In this document: positions 18,919 to 26,208 of the stretch, one piece after another | How the letters are laid out: every line of letters begins with the position of its first letter | Numbering within the stretch: the first letter of the stretch is position 1 | Source of the DNA: Amycolatopsis sp. CA-128772 | GTDB taxonomy: Bacteria > Actinomycetota > Actinomycetes > Mycobacteriales > Pseudonocardiaceae | Length of the DNA stretch: 64,000 bases | NCBI RefSeq assembly: GCF_002904295.1 | Contig: NZ_PPHG01000014.1 | Location: 1 to 64,000, forward strand | Direction: 5' to 3' | Position numbers and translations under genes: made by a program | The notes under the pieces: model-generated | The model's input: only the letters and a program-made list of their open reading frames with translations | Databases searched by the model: none | Told to the model about the DNA's origin: nothing

Positions 18919-19125
18919 TCACTCGATCCGCTCGACGTGGAAGTACCCCACCGCCCCGGGGCCCTCCGTGAGCACGACGACGGTCCCCGCCTGGATGCGG
19001 TACGGGCCCGATTCCCGACCACCCGCCCAACCGCGGCCGCCACCTGGGCGCCCGGCTCGAAACCGCGCAGCACGAACGACGCCAGGCCGACGTGGCCGTC
19101 TCCGGCGGGTACGAACGCGTTCGGG
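18919..19125 (-). pseudogene. Frameshifted remnant of a small unknown protein
   Basis: On the minus strand two stretches with protein-like composition lie in different frames. The upstream one reads RLPNAFVPAGDGHVGLAS then FVLRGFEPGAQVAAAV. The downstream one reads YRIQAGTVVVLTEGPGAV then GYFHVERIE and a stop at 18919-18921. They would join into one protein of about 65 residues if a single frame change near 19010-19040 were corrected. No start codon is visible and I do not recognise the family. The interval 18859-19293 otherwise holds only the tRNA hairpin and the pectate-lyase control sites. Confidence 0.3.
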
Positions 19126-19144
19126 AGGCGGAACCGCGGTGGCT

Positions 19145-19158
19145 TGAAAGCGTTTTCA
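19145..19158. promoter_or_regulatory. LacI-type operator-like palindrome 1
   Basis: TGAAAGCGTTTTCA is a near-perfect palindrome with a central CG, the form bound by LacI/GalR regulators (TGNAANCGNTNNCA class). It lies 136 bp upstream of the pectate lyase start, so sugar-responsive repression is plausible. Confidence 0.5.
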
Positions 19159-19243
19159 GTACAGACGACCCGCTTGGCCCACTCGCGCGCGGCGCGGCCG
19201 GTGCTACCGTCGCCTCACCGAAAATCCCGTTCCCCGCCAACGC

Positions 19244-19257
19244 TGGGAGCGCTCTCG
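19244..19257. promoter_or_regulatory. LacI-type operator-like palindrome 2
   Basis: TGGGAGCGCTCTCG contains a perfect GAGCGCTC core and differs by two bases from TGGGAGCGCTCCCA, the site of the cellulose-utilisation repressor CebR in Streptomyces. It lies 37 bp upstream of the pectate lyase start, where a repressor would block transcription. Confidence 0.5.
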
Positions 19258-19293
19258 GATTCGGTGTCGATTCTTGCCCGCAAGGAGGCGCGC

Positions 19294-20454
19294 ATGAGTT
19301 CGTCCGCAACCATCAAGAAAGCGCTTACAGTCGCTGCCGCACTGGTCACGGTGGCCGCTTTGGCACCGCCGGCCACGGCCGCCGCCACCACGCTGTACGT
19401 GGCACCCAACGGGAAGGACTCCGCCGCCGGCACGCAGGCGGATCCCACCACCCTGACCTCGGCCCTCGGCCGGATCACCGCCGGTGACACCATTTCCCTG
19501 CGCGGCGGCACCTACTCCTACGCCCAGACGGTCACCATCGCGCCCGCCAACAGCGGCACGTCCGGCGCCCGCAAGACGCTGTCGGCCTACCCCGGCGAAA
19601 CGCCCGTGCTGAACTTCTCGGCCATGAAGGAGGATCCGGCCAACCGCGGTCTCGCCCTCAACGGGTCGTACTGGCGCGTCGCCGGCATCGTCGTCGAACG
19701 CGCCGGGGACAACGGGATCTTCGTCGGCGGCAGCAACAACGTCATCGAGCGCGTGGTGACCCGCTTCAACCACGATTCCGGCCTGCAGATCTCGCGGATC
19801 GCGTCGAGCACGCCGAAGGACCAGTGGCCGTCGAACAACCTCGTCGTCAGCTCCGAATCGCACGACAACGCCGACTCCGACGGCGAAGACGCCGACGGGT
19901 TCGCCGCGAAACTGACCGCCGGCCCCGGCAACGTCTTCCGCTACGACGTCTCCCACAACAACATCGACGACGGCTGGGACCTCTACACCAAGACCGACAC
20001 CGGCCCGATCGGCCCGGTGACCATCGAGGACTCCCTCGCCTACGCCAACGGCACCCTCAGCAACGGGACCGTCAACAAGAACGGCGACCGCAACGGCTAC
20101 AAGCTCGGCGGCGACAAGATCGCGGTGAACCACATCGTCCGGCGCGACATCGCCTACCGCAACGGCCACCACGGGTTCACCTACAACAGCAACCCCGGGA
20201 CGATCACCGTTTCCGACAACGTCGGCATCGACAACACCGAACGCAACTTCTCGTTCGACACCGGGACGTCGGTGTTCCGCAACGACACGTCGTGCCGCTT
20301 CGCCGGCGGCGGGTCGAACGACAAGACCGTCGGCAGCGTCGACAGCTCCGACCAGTTCTGGACCGGCAAGAACGGCTCCCGGTGCGCGGCGTACGCCGGA
20401 ACGATGAAGTGGTCCTTCGCCTCCGACGGCCGCCTCGTGGTCACCTTCGGCTGA
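19294..20454 (+). CDS. Secreted pectate lyase-like protein (PL9, parallel beta-helix)
   Basis: A 386-residue exported protein that probably cleaves polygalacturonate by beta-elimination. Signal peptide at about residues 1-30 (KKALTVAAALVTVAALA, cut near ATAAA). The rest is a right-handed beta-helix opening with LYVAPNGKDSAAGTQADP. PL9-like segments include DADGFAAKL, DDGWDLYTK, NGYKLGG and NGHHGFTYN, where acidic and lysine residues bind calcium and act as base. ATG 19294 has AAGGAGG at 19282-19288. Two LacI-like sites precede it and a strong hairpin follows. Confidence 0.88.
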   Translation: MSSSATIKKALTVAAALVTVAALAPPATAAATTLYVAPNGKDSAAGTQADPTTLTSALGRITAGDTISLRGGTYSYAQTVTIAPANSGTSGARKTLSAYPGETPVLNFSAMKEDPANRGLALNGSYWRVAGIVVERAGDNGIFVGGSNNVIERVVTRFNHDSGLQISRIASSTPKDQWPSNNLVVSSESHDNADSDGEDADGFAAKLTAGPGNVFRYDVSHNNIDDGWDLYTKTDTGPIGPVTIEDSLAYANGTLSNGTVNKNGDRNGYKLGGDKIAVNHIVRRDIAYRNGHHGFTYNSNPGTITVSDNVGIDNTERNFSFDTGTSVFRNDTSCRFAGGGSNDKTVGSVDSSDQFWTGKNGSRCAAYAGTMKWSFASDGRLVVTFG

Positions 20455-20458
20455 GCCG

Positions 20459-20494
20459 GCGGGGTGCGTGGGCCGGCCGGCTCACGCACCCCGC
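20459..20494 (+). terminator. Hairpin terminator of the pectate lyase gene
   Basis: A 16-bp stem with one mismatch: GCGGGGTGCGTG... (20459-20474) with ...CACGCACCCCGC (20479-20494), loop GGCC, starting 5 bases after the stop. Confidence 0.75.
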
Positions 20495-20583
20495 GGTGAA
20501 CCTGTTGAAATGCTGTGAACCGGACAGATCCGGCACTTCCCGCGCCACCCGCGCGTTCTCGGGGTAGGGAGAACGGAGGGACC

Positions 20584-20859
20584 ATGGGTGCGCTAGGGAC
20601 GCTGCTCGGGTTCGTGCTGAGCCTGTACCTGCTGGTGCTGGTCGCGCGGATGGTGCTGGACTGGGTCGGGATGGTGACCGACACCCCGCCGTGGGCGCGC
20701 CGGGCCCGTGGCCTGGCCTACGCGGCGACCGAGCCGGTGATCGGGCCGGTCCGGCGCGTGGTGCGGCCGGTGCGGATCGGCGGCCTTTCGCTCGACCTCG
20801 CCTTCACGCTGGTGTTCATCGGCGTGATCGTGCTGCGAAGCATCGTCTACGCCCTTTAG
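20584..20859 (+). CDS. YggT family integral membrane protein
   Basis: A 91-residue protein with two hydrophobic segments: LGFVLSLYLLVLVARMVLDW and LAFTLVFIGVIVLRSIVY. Between them is the amphipathic YggT signature YAATEPVIGPVRRVVRP. YggT proteins usually sit near ftsZ/sepF and are linked to cell division or osmotic tolerance. This copy is isolated. ATG 20584 follows GGAGGG at 20575-20580. It overlaps the convergent TetR stop by four bases. Confidence 0.85.
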   Translation: MGALGTLLGFVLSLYLLVLVARMVLDWVGMVTDTPPWARRARGLAYAATEPVIGPVRRVVRPVRIGGLSLDLAFTLVFIGVIVLRSIVYAL

Positions 20860-21506
20860 CGGGCGCCGCGGAAGCTCGCGGACAGCCGGTCGACGCCGCG
20901 TTCCAGCTCGGCGCGCAGGCCCCGCAGGTCGACGCCGTCGGGGTCGATGAGGGCCTGCATCGAGATCCCGCGCAGCTGGGCGAGCAACGCCGAGGCGTAC
21001 GAGTCGGGGTCGTGGACCCCGCTGATGGACCCGTCCGCGACCCCGCTGGCCACGGTCTGCGCGATGGCGAACCGGAACCGGCGGTCGGCCTCGGTCAGCG
21101 CGCCGCGCAGGCCCGAGTACTCGGCCGCGGCGTCGCCCCACAGGACCAGGAACGCCTGGTTGAGGGTGGGCATCGTGCGGATCAGCTCGAAGATGATGTC
21201 GAGCAGCGCGCGCAGCATGTCCATCGGCGTCGCGGTGGCCGCCCCGGTCCGGGCCGCGACAGCCTCGCTGTAAACGTTCGTGAACTCCTCGACGGCGTGC
21301 TCGACCAGCCGCCGCCCGAGCCCGTCCTTGTCGCCGAAGTGCTGGAAGATGACGGACCGCGCGTAGCCCGACCGGGCGCAGACGCCGCCGATCTTCAGCC
21401 TGCCGAAGCCCTCCTCGGCGATGAGCTGCGCAGCGGCCGCCAGGATGCGAGCCTCGGCGATCTCCTCGCCGCCCTCCTGGATCCGGCCTTCGGCGGAGCG
21501 GTCCAC
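20856..21506 (-). CDS. TetR family transcriptional regulator
   Basis: A 216-residue repressor. The helix-turn-helix is LKIGGVCARSGYARSVIFQHFGDKDGL, about residues 35-62, with a standard all-helical ligand domain after it. The GTG at 21506 has TAACAT 6 nt upstream and no ribosome site, so the mRNA may be leaderless. It is divergent from the flavin monooxygenase at 21641, its most likely target. Confidence 0.9.
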   Translation of the reverse strand: MDRSAEGRIQEGGEEIAEARILAAAAQLIAEEGFGRLKIGGVCARSGYARSVIFQHFGDKDGLGRRLVEHAVEEFTNVYSEAVAARTGAATATPMDMLRALLDIIFELIRTMPTLNQAFLVLWGDAAAEYSGLRGALTEADRRFRFAIAQTVASGVADGSISGVHDPDSYASALLAQLRGISMQALIDPDGVDLRGLRAELERGVDRLSASFRGAR

Positions 21507-21640
21507 CGCGTCATGTTAGCGACTGCAACCGCACCGCACCGGGCGAACCGTCAGCGGATGGTGCGGGGACCGTCAGCGGCCGTGCGCAGTCTCGGGTCGT
21601 CACCACCGACCCGAGAGGAACCCCGAAGCCCGCCAAGACC

Positions 21641-22816
21641 GTGCTCGTTTCCGGGGCCGGCATCGCCGGCCCGTCCGCGGCCCACTGGCTGCACCGCGGC
21701 GGCTACCGCGTGACCGTCGTCGAGTCCGCGCCCGCCCCGCGCCCCGGCGGCCAAGCCGTCGACTTCCGCGGTGAGCAGGTGAAGCTGCTGGCCGCGATGG
21801 GCGTACTCGACGAGGTGCGCCGGTACGAGACGGCGATGGGCGACCAGACCGTGCTCGGCCTCGACGGCGCTCCCGCGCTGACCGTGCCCGGCGCGGCCTG
21901 GAGCGGGGAGGTCGAGATCCTGCGCGGCGACCTCGCGCGGATCCTCTACGAGCACACCGTGGGCCACACCGAATACGTCTTCGGCGACCGCGTCACGAAG
22001 CTCACCGAGACCGCCCACGGCGTCGAAGTCACCTTCTCGCGCGGGGCGCCGCGGACGTTCGACCTGGTCGTCGGGGCCGACGGCGTGCACTCCGGGGTGC
22101 GGGCCGCCGCCTTCGGCCCGGAAGAGGACTTCCGGCGCGACCTCGGTTTCGGCATCGCCGGCTACACCGCGCCCAACCACCTCGGGCTGAACCACACCAG
22201 CATCATGTACAACGAGCCCGGCCGCGGCCTGAGCGTGGGCAGCCACCGGCTGCCGGACCGGCTGCACGTCAACCTGGTGTTCGCCGCCGACGGCGTCGAG
22301 TTCCACCGCCGCACGCCGGGCGAGCAGTGCGCACTGCTCGCGCAGCTGTTCGCCGGCACCGGCTGGGAGACGCCGAAGCTGCTCGACGCGCTCCCGGCGG
22401 CCGACGACCTGTACGTCGACTCGATCAGCCAGATCCACCTCGATCACTGGTCGAGAGGCCGGGTCGTGCTGCTCGGCGACGCCGCCTGGTGCGCCGGCCC
22501 CGGCGGGTCCGGCACCGGGCTCGCCATGATGGGCGCGCAGGTGCTGGCCGGGGAACTCGCGGCGGCCGGTGGCGACCACGTCACGGCGTTCGCGAAGTAC
22601 GAGCAGCGGCTGCGCAAGCCCGCCACGGTCGGGCAGAAGAACGGCAAGGGCTCCGGCAACTTCCTCGCGCCGCGCACGGCCGCGAAGATCCGCAGCCGCA
22701 ACCGCGCCTACCGGATGCTGAGCACGCGCGTGTTCGGCAGCATCTTCACCTGGATGACCGACCGCGCGGCCAACGCGCTCGAGTACCGCGAGTACCCCGC
22801 GCTCACCGCCGCGTGA
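21641..22816 (+). CDS. FAD-dependent monooxygenase (PHBH fold)
   Basis: A 391-residue class A flavoprotein that would hydroxylate an aromatic or polyketide-like substrate. Motifs: LVSGAGIAGPSAAHWLHRGG with VTVVES (FAD Rossmann motif), DLVVGADGVHSGVR (DG motif) and GDAAWCAGPGGSGTGLAM (second FAD motif). GTG 21641 is the first usable start in frame. GAGAGGAA lies about 20 bp upstream, so the start context is weak. Divergence from a TetR gene suggests inducible expression. Relatives include tetracycline-modifying and rifampicin-type monooxygenases, but nothing here proves drug modification. Confidence 0.87.
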   Translation: MLVSGAGIAGPSAAHWLHRGGYRVTVVESAPAPRPGGQAVDFRGEQVKLLAAMGVLDEVRRYETAMGDQTVLGLDGAPALTVPGAAWSGEVEILRGDLARILYEHTVGHTEYVFGDRVTKLTETAHGVEVTFSRGAPRTFDLVVGADGVHSGVRAAAFGPEEDFRRDLGFGIAGYTAPNHLGLNHTSIMYNEPGRGLSVGSHRLPDRLHVNLVFAADGVEFHRRTPGEQCALLAQLFAGTGWETPKLLDALPAADDLYVDSISQIHLDHWSRGRVVLLGDAAWCAGPGGSGTGLAMMGAQVLAGELAAAGGDHVTAFAKYEQRLRKPATVGQKNGKGSGNFLAPRTAAKIRSRNRAYRMLSTRVFGSIFTWMTDRAANALEYREYPALTAA

Positions 22817-22886
22817 GGCCGCCGATCTTCGTCTCATCGGGGGATCCGGCTGGCGGCCCGGCGCCACCGGCGTCACCCTCGACGCC

Positions 22887-23873
22887 ATGTCACCACGCCG
22901 GGCCGCCGATGCCCCGGTCAGGACGGCGCTGGCCGGCCTGACCGTGCTCACGCTGGGCGTGATCACCGCGCTCGACGCGCGTTCCCTACCAGTGATAGGG
23001 GACGGCACGGCGTACTCGGCGGAATTCAGCGAAGCGGCCGGGCTCGCCGCGGGCAACGACGTCCGCATCGCCGGTGTCGAGGTCGGCCACGTGTCGGACG
23101 TGCGGCTGCGCGGCGACCACGTGCTCGTGTCGTTCCGGGCCAAGGGTGCCTGGCTGGGTGACGCGACGGGCGCGTCGATCCGGTTGAAGACCGTGCTGGG
23201 CCAGCAGTACCTCGCCCTCGACCCGCAGGGCGCGCGCACGCTCGACCCGGGCACGCCGATCCCGCGGTCCCGGACCACGGTGCCGTACGACATCCTGGCC
23301 GCGTTCGGCCGGCTTTCGTCCACTGTGGACCACATCGACACCGGGCAGCTGGCGAAGAGCTTCGACACGCTGTCGGCGACGTTGGCGAACACGCCGCGCA
23401 GCGTCCGCGCCGCGCTCACCGGGCTGTCCCGGCTGTCGGACACGCTCGCGTCCCGCGACAGCAAGCTGGCCACCCTGCTGGGCAACACCCGCGTCGTATC
23501 GCAAACGCTCGTTAACCGCGACGCCGCCGTGCGGCAGCTGCTGACCGACGGGAACCGCCTGCTCGGCGAGGTGCGCAACCGCGAGACCGCGATCAGCACG
23601 CTGCTCGACGGTTCGCGCCGGCTCGCCACCGAGCTGTCCGGCCTGATCAGTGATAGTGACGCGCAGCTCGGCCCGCTGCTCACCCAGCTCGACCGCCTGA
23701 CGTCGATGCTGCAGCGCAACCAGGACGCCCTCGCCGCCGGCATCCGCGGGTTCGCGCCGCTGGTCCGGCTCGGCACGAACATCGCCGGCACCGGCCGGTT
23801 CGTCGACGGCTACCTGTGCGGGCTGATCCTGCCCTCGTTCGGGCCGCTCAACGAAGAGGGCTGCCACGGCTAG
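22887..23873 (+). CDS. Orphan MCE/MlaD family protein
   Basis: A 328-residue protein with an N-terminal helix (LAGLTVLTLGVITAL), one MCE domain (about residues 40-115: AGNDVRIAGVEVGHVSDV...IRLKTVLGQQYLALDP), and a long helical tail like the Mce cholesterol/porin and tip domains (LATLLGNTRVVSQTLVNRDA). Such proteins carry lipids across the cell wall as six-subunit tubes. Normally yrbE permeases and five more mce genes are adjacent, and none is here. It may join complexes encoded elsewhere or be a decayed fragment. A tetO-like palindrome (22986-22998) is embedded in its start. Confidence 0.82.
   Translation: MSPRRAADAPVRTALAGLTVLTLGVITALDARSLPVIGDGTAYSAEFSEAAGLAAGNDVRIAGVEVGHVSDVRLRGDHVLVSFRAKGAWLGDATGASIRLKTVLGQQYLALDPQGARTLDPGTPIPRSRTTVPYDILAAFGRLSSTVDHIDTGQLAKSFDTLSATLANTPRSVRAALTGLSRLSDTLASRDSKLATLLGNTRVVSQTLVNRDAAVRQLLTDGNRLLGEVRNRETAISTLLDGSRRLATELSGLISDSDAQLGPLLTQLDRLTSMLQRNQDALAAGIRGFAPLVRLGTNIAGTGRFVDGYLCGLILPSFGPLNEEGCHG
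22986..22998. repeat. tetO-like palindrome (one mismatch)
   Basis: CTACCAGTGATAG, flanked as CCC...GGGG, within the MCE gene; reads CTA CCA GTG ATA in frame. Member of the dispersed family described in the findings. Confidence 0.6.
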
Positions 23874-23877
23874 CGGG

Positions 23878-24612
23878 TCAGGCGACGATGAGCCGGAACC
23901 CGGCGTCCCACTCCGGCAGGTCCAGCAGCTCCGCGTGCTCGGCGTGCCAGCGGCCGGACGCCAGGTCCGCCCGCAGCCGCGCGACGCCCCGGTCCACCGC
24001 GGCCGGCGCCGTCTGCGCGAGCGCCGAACACGACCGGCGCACGGCGGGGTCGAGGTAGGCCTCCGGCCGCCGCCAGTACGCCGGGAAGACGCCGTCGGTG
24101 AAGTCCCACGGCACCGGCAGCACGCGCACCGAAGACGCGCCGAGGTACTCCGCGATCTCCGGTGCGGAAGGACGGGACCGTTCCAGCGCGGCGACCTCCG
24201 GCACGTACTCCCGCACGAACCAGAAGTCGCTGTGCAACGCGGTGTCGTAGGCCAGCACGACCTGGCGGCGCGAGACCCGGCGCAGCTCCGCGAGCCCGCG
24301 GCGCCAGTCAGCCCAGTGGTGCACGGTGAGCACCGCGAGCGCGGCCTCGAACACTGATAGGGAGAACGGCAGGGCTTCCGCAGCCGCGCGCACGACCGGT
24401 GCAGCACCGCGCGGACGCTGCCGGATCATCTCCGCCGACGGCTCCACCGCGACGACCCGCCGGCCGGGCGGCTCGTACGAGCCCGTCCCGGAACCGACGT
24501 CGAGCACGGACGCGGCGTCGCCCAGAGCGTCGAGCACCGCCGTGAGCCAGCGCGGGTCGGTACGCCGCCCCAGCGCGTAGCCGACGCCGATCTCGTCGTA
24601 GCGCTCTATCAC
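23878..24612 (-). CDS. Class I SAM-dependent methyltransferase
   Basis: A 244-residue Rossmann methyltransferase: SAM motif I VLDVGSGTGSYEPPG, motif II RVVAVEPSAEMI, and AVLTVHHWADWRRGLAELRRVSR in motif III-IV, the pattern of small-molecule methyltransferases (UbiE/COQ5 style, PF08241). The GTG at 24612 is used because it overlaps the upstream PAC2 gene stop by four bases. Substrate is unknown, and the PAC2 neighbour gives no clue. Confidence 0.82.
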   Translation of the reverse strand: MIERYDEIGVGYALGRRTDPRWLTAVLDALGDAASVLDVGSGTGSYEPPGRRVVAVEPSAEMIRQRPRGAAPVVRAAAEALPFSLSVFEAALAVLTVHHWADWRRGLAELRRVSRRQVVLAYDTALHSDFWFVREYVPEVAALERSRPSAPEIAEYLGASSVRVLPVPWDFTDGVFPAYWRRPEAYLDPAVRRSCSALAQTAPAAVDRGVARLRADLASGRWHAEHAELLDLPEWDAGFRLIVA

Positions 24613-25589
24613 CGTTCGGGACCGTCGCCGCCGTTCTGCTCGGCGAGGAAGCGCTCGAACTGCGAGCCGAGCTCCTCGGCCGTCGGCATGTGCTCGACGG
24701 ACTCCGCGAGCAGGCTGCCCCGCTCGGATGCCTCGATGAACGTGTCGTACTGGCGCTCCAGGGCGCGCACGACGTCGGCGATCTCGTCGGACTCGGCGAC
24801 CTGCCGGTTGATCTCGGCGTCGGCCAGCTCCGCGGCCGCGCGCAGCTCGCCCTCGGCCAGGCTCAGGCCGGTCGCGCGGCTCAGCGCGTCGAGCACGATC
24901 AGCGACGCCGCCGGGTACGTCGACTGCGCGAGGTAGTGCGGCACGTGCGCGGCGAAGCCCATGGCGTCGTGGCCCCACTCGCCGAGCCGGTACTCCAGCA
25001 GCGCGGCGAGGCTGCCCGGCACCTGCAGCCGGTTCGGCAGCGGCTGGTTTTCGCCGATCAGGTCCTTGCGGGTGGCGTGCGCGGTGACGCCGAGCGGGCG
25101 CGTGTGCGGCGCCCCCATCGGGATGCCGTGGAACCCGGCGGTCAGCCGGACGCCCCAGCGCTCGACCAGGTTCCGGACCGCCGCGCAGAACCGCTCCCAG
25201 TCGTGGTCCGGCTCGGGGCCGGACAGCAGCAGGAACGGCGTGCCGTCGGTGTCGTGCAGCAGGTGCACGACCAGCTCGGGCGCGTCGTAGTCCTCCCAGT
25301 GGTCGACCGCGTAGGTCATCGTCGGCCGCCGCGAGCGGTAGTCGATGAGCCGGTCGACGTCGAAGCGGGCGACCACCCGGTGCTCCCCGCCCAGCAGGTG
25401 CTCGGCCAGCAGACGGCCCGCCGAGCCGGCGTCCATGAACCCCTCGAAGTGGTACAGCAGCACCGCCCCGGTCAGGTCGGGGACGTCCGAGTCCACCTCG
25501 TACAGGTCGTCGGGATCGAGTCCCACCGGATCCTCCTGCTCTCCGCACAGCTCTCCGTCAAGCACAACACACGCGTGCGGGGATTCCAT
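24609..25589 (-). CDS. PAC2 family protein
   Basis: A 326-residue protein with the PAC2 (proteasome assembly chaperone 2) fold: GAVLLYHFEGFMDAGSAG at the start, then MGAPHTRP and AHVPHYLAQSTYPAASL. Actinobacteria have proteasomes, and PAC2 proteins are widespread in them, but a chaperone role for the bacterial members is not shown. ATG 25589 gives a start consistent with the family. The last 80 residues are helical and acidic and may form a coiled coil (LERQYDTFIEASERGSLLAE). Confidence 0.82.
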   Translation of the reverse strand: MESPHACVVLDGELCGEQEDPVGLDPDDLYEVDSDVPDLTGAVLLYHFEGFMDAGSAGRLLAEHLLGGEHRVVARFDVDRLIDYRSRRPTMTYAVDHWEDYDAPELVVHLLHDTDGTPFLLLSGPEPDHDWERFCAAVRNLVERWGVRLTAGFHGIPMGAPHTRPLGVTAHATRKDLIGENQPLPNRLQVPGSLAALLEYRLGEWGHDAMGFAAHVPHYLAQSTYPAASLIVLDALSRATGLSLAEGELRAAAELADAEINRQVAESDEIADVVRALERQYDTFIEASERGSLLAESVEHMPTAEELGSQFERFLAEQNGGDGPER

Positions 25590-25698
25590 TCCACCGACGG
25601 TGTCGCCGATCGTAACGCCACGCGTTCGAAGCCCGTTCGGATCGGCATCGTGACAAGTGTCGTGGGCACGCAAGACACCGATCGGGCACGCTTGAGGC

Positions 25699-26208
25699 GT
25701 GAGCGAACACAGCACGAACACGGCGCTGCGGCTGCGGCCGCCGGCGCACCGGGTCAGCCGCCGGGCCATCGGCTACTGGACGGTGACCGCCTCGATCCTC
25801 TGGATCGTCCTGATCGGCGTGCAGACGCTCATCGTGGTGACCAGCGACGACGCGCCGGCGTTCCTGACCGTGACGCTGGTGATCTCCGGTGTGCTCGCTC
25901 CCCTGCACCTGATCGTGATGCCGCAGTGGCGCTACCGCGTGCACCGCTGGGAGGTCACCGGCGAGGCCGTCTACACCCAGGCCGGCTGGCTGAAGCAGGA
26001 GTGGCGGATCGCCCCGGTGTCGCGGATCCAGACCGTCGACATCGAACGCGACCCCTTCGAGCAGCTGTTCGGGCTGGCGAAGATCACCGTGACGACGGCG
26101 TCCGCGGCGGGCCCGCTGCGCATCTCGGGCCTGGCCCACGACCGCGCGCTCGCCCTGGCCGACGAGCTGACGAAGACGACCCAGGCGGTTCGCGGGGACG
26201 CGACGTGA
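25699..26208 (+). CDS. Membrane PH domain-containing protein (YdbS-like)
   Basis: A 169-residue protein: two transmembrane helices (about residues 25-75) then one bacterial PH-like (bPH2) domain with the signature HRWEVTGEAVYTQAGWLKQEWRIAPVSRIQTVDI. It is the smaller half of a YdbS/YdbT pair, coupled by a GTGA overlap to the larger one. In Bacillus the pair protects against bacteriocins; role here unknown. The GTG start at 25699 is divergent from the PAC2 gene across 109 bp. Confidence 0.85.
   Translation: MSEHSTNTALRLRPPAHRVSRRAIGYWTVTASILWIVLIGVQTLIVVTSDDAPAFLTVTLVISGVLAPLHLIVMPQWRYRVHRWEVTGEAVYTQAGWLKQEWRIAPVSRIQTVDIERDPFEQLFGLAKITVTTASAAGPLRISGLAHDRALALADELTKTTQAVRGDAT

Noticed and set aside
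21641-22816. Tetracycline-inactivating monooxygenase (TetX) paired with TetR and tetO-like sites
   Set aside because: The fold is shared by many aromatic hydroxylases and no TetX-specific residues could be verified; the tetO-like motifs are dispersed and not in the TetR/monooxygenase intergenic region.
22984-23001. tetO-like site as the operator of the TetR at 20856
   Set aside because: The same motif recurs in many unrelated genes across the window and lies inside coding sequence, so a local TetR-operator relation is not supported.
23878-25548. A long continuous minus frame covering both the methyltransferase and the PAC2 gene
   Set aside because: Only the last 244 residues resemble a protein family; upstream of 24612 the frame is a shadow of the PAC2 gene, so it is not a fusion.
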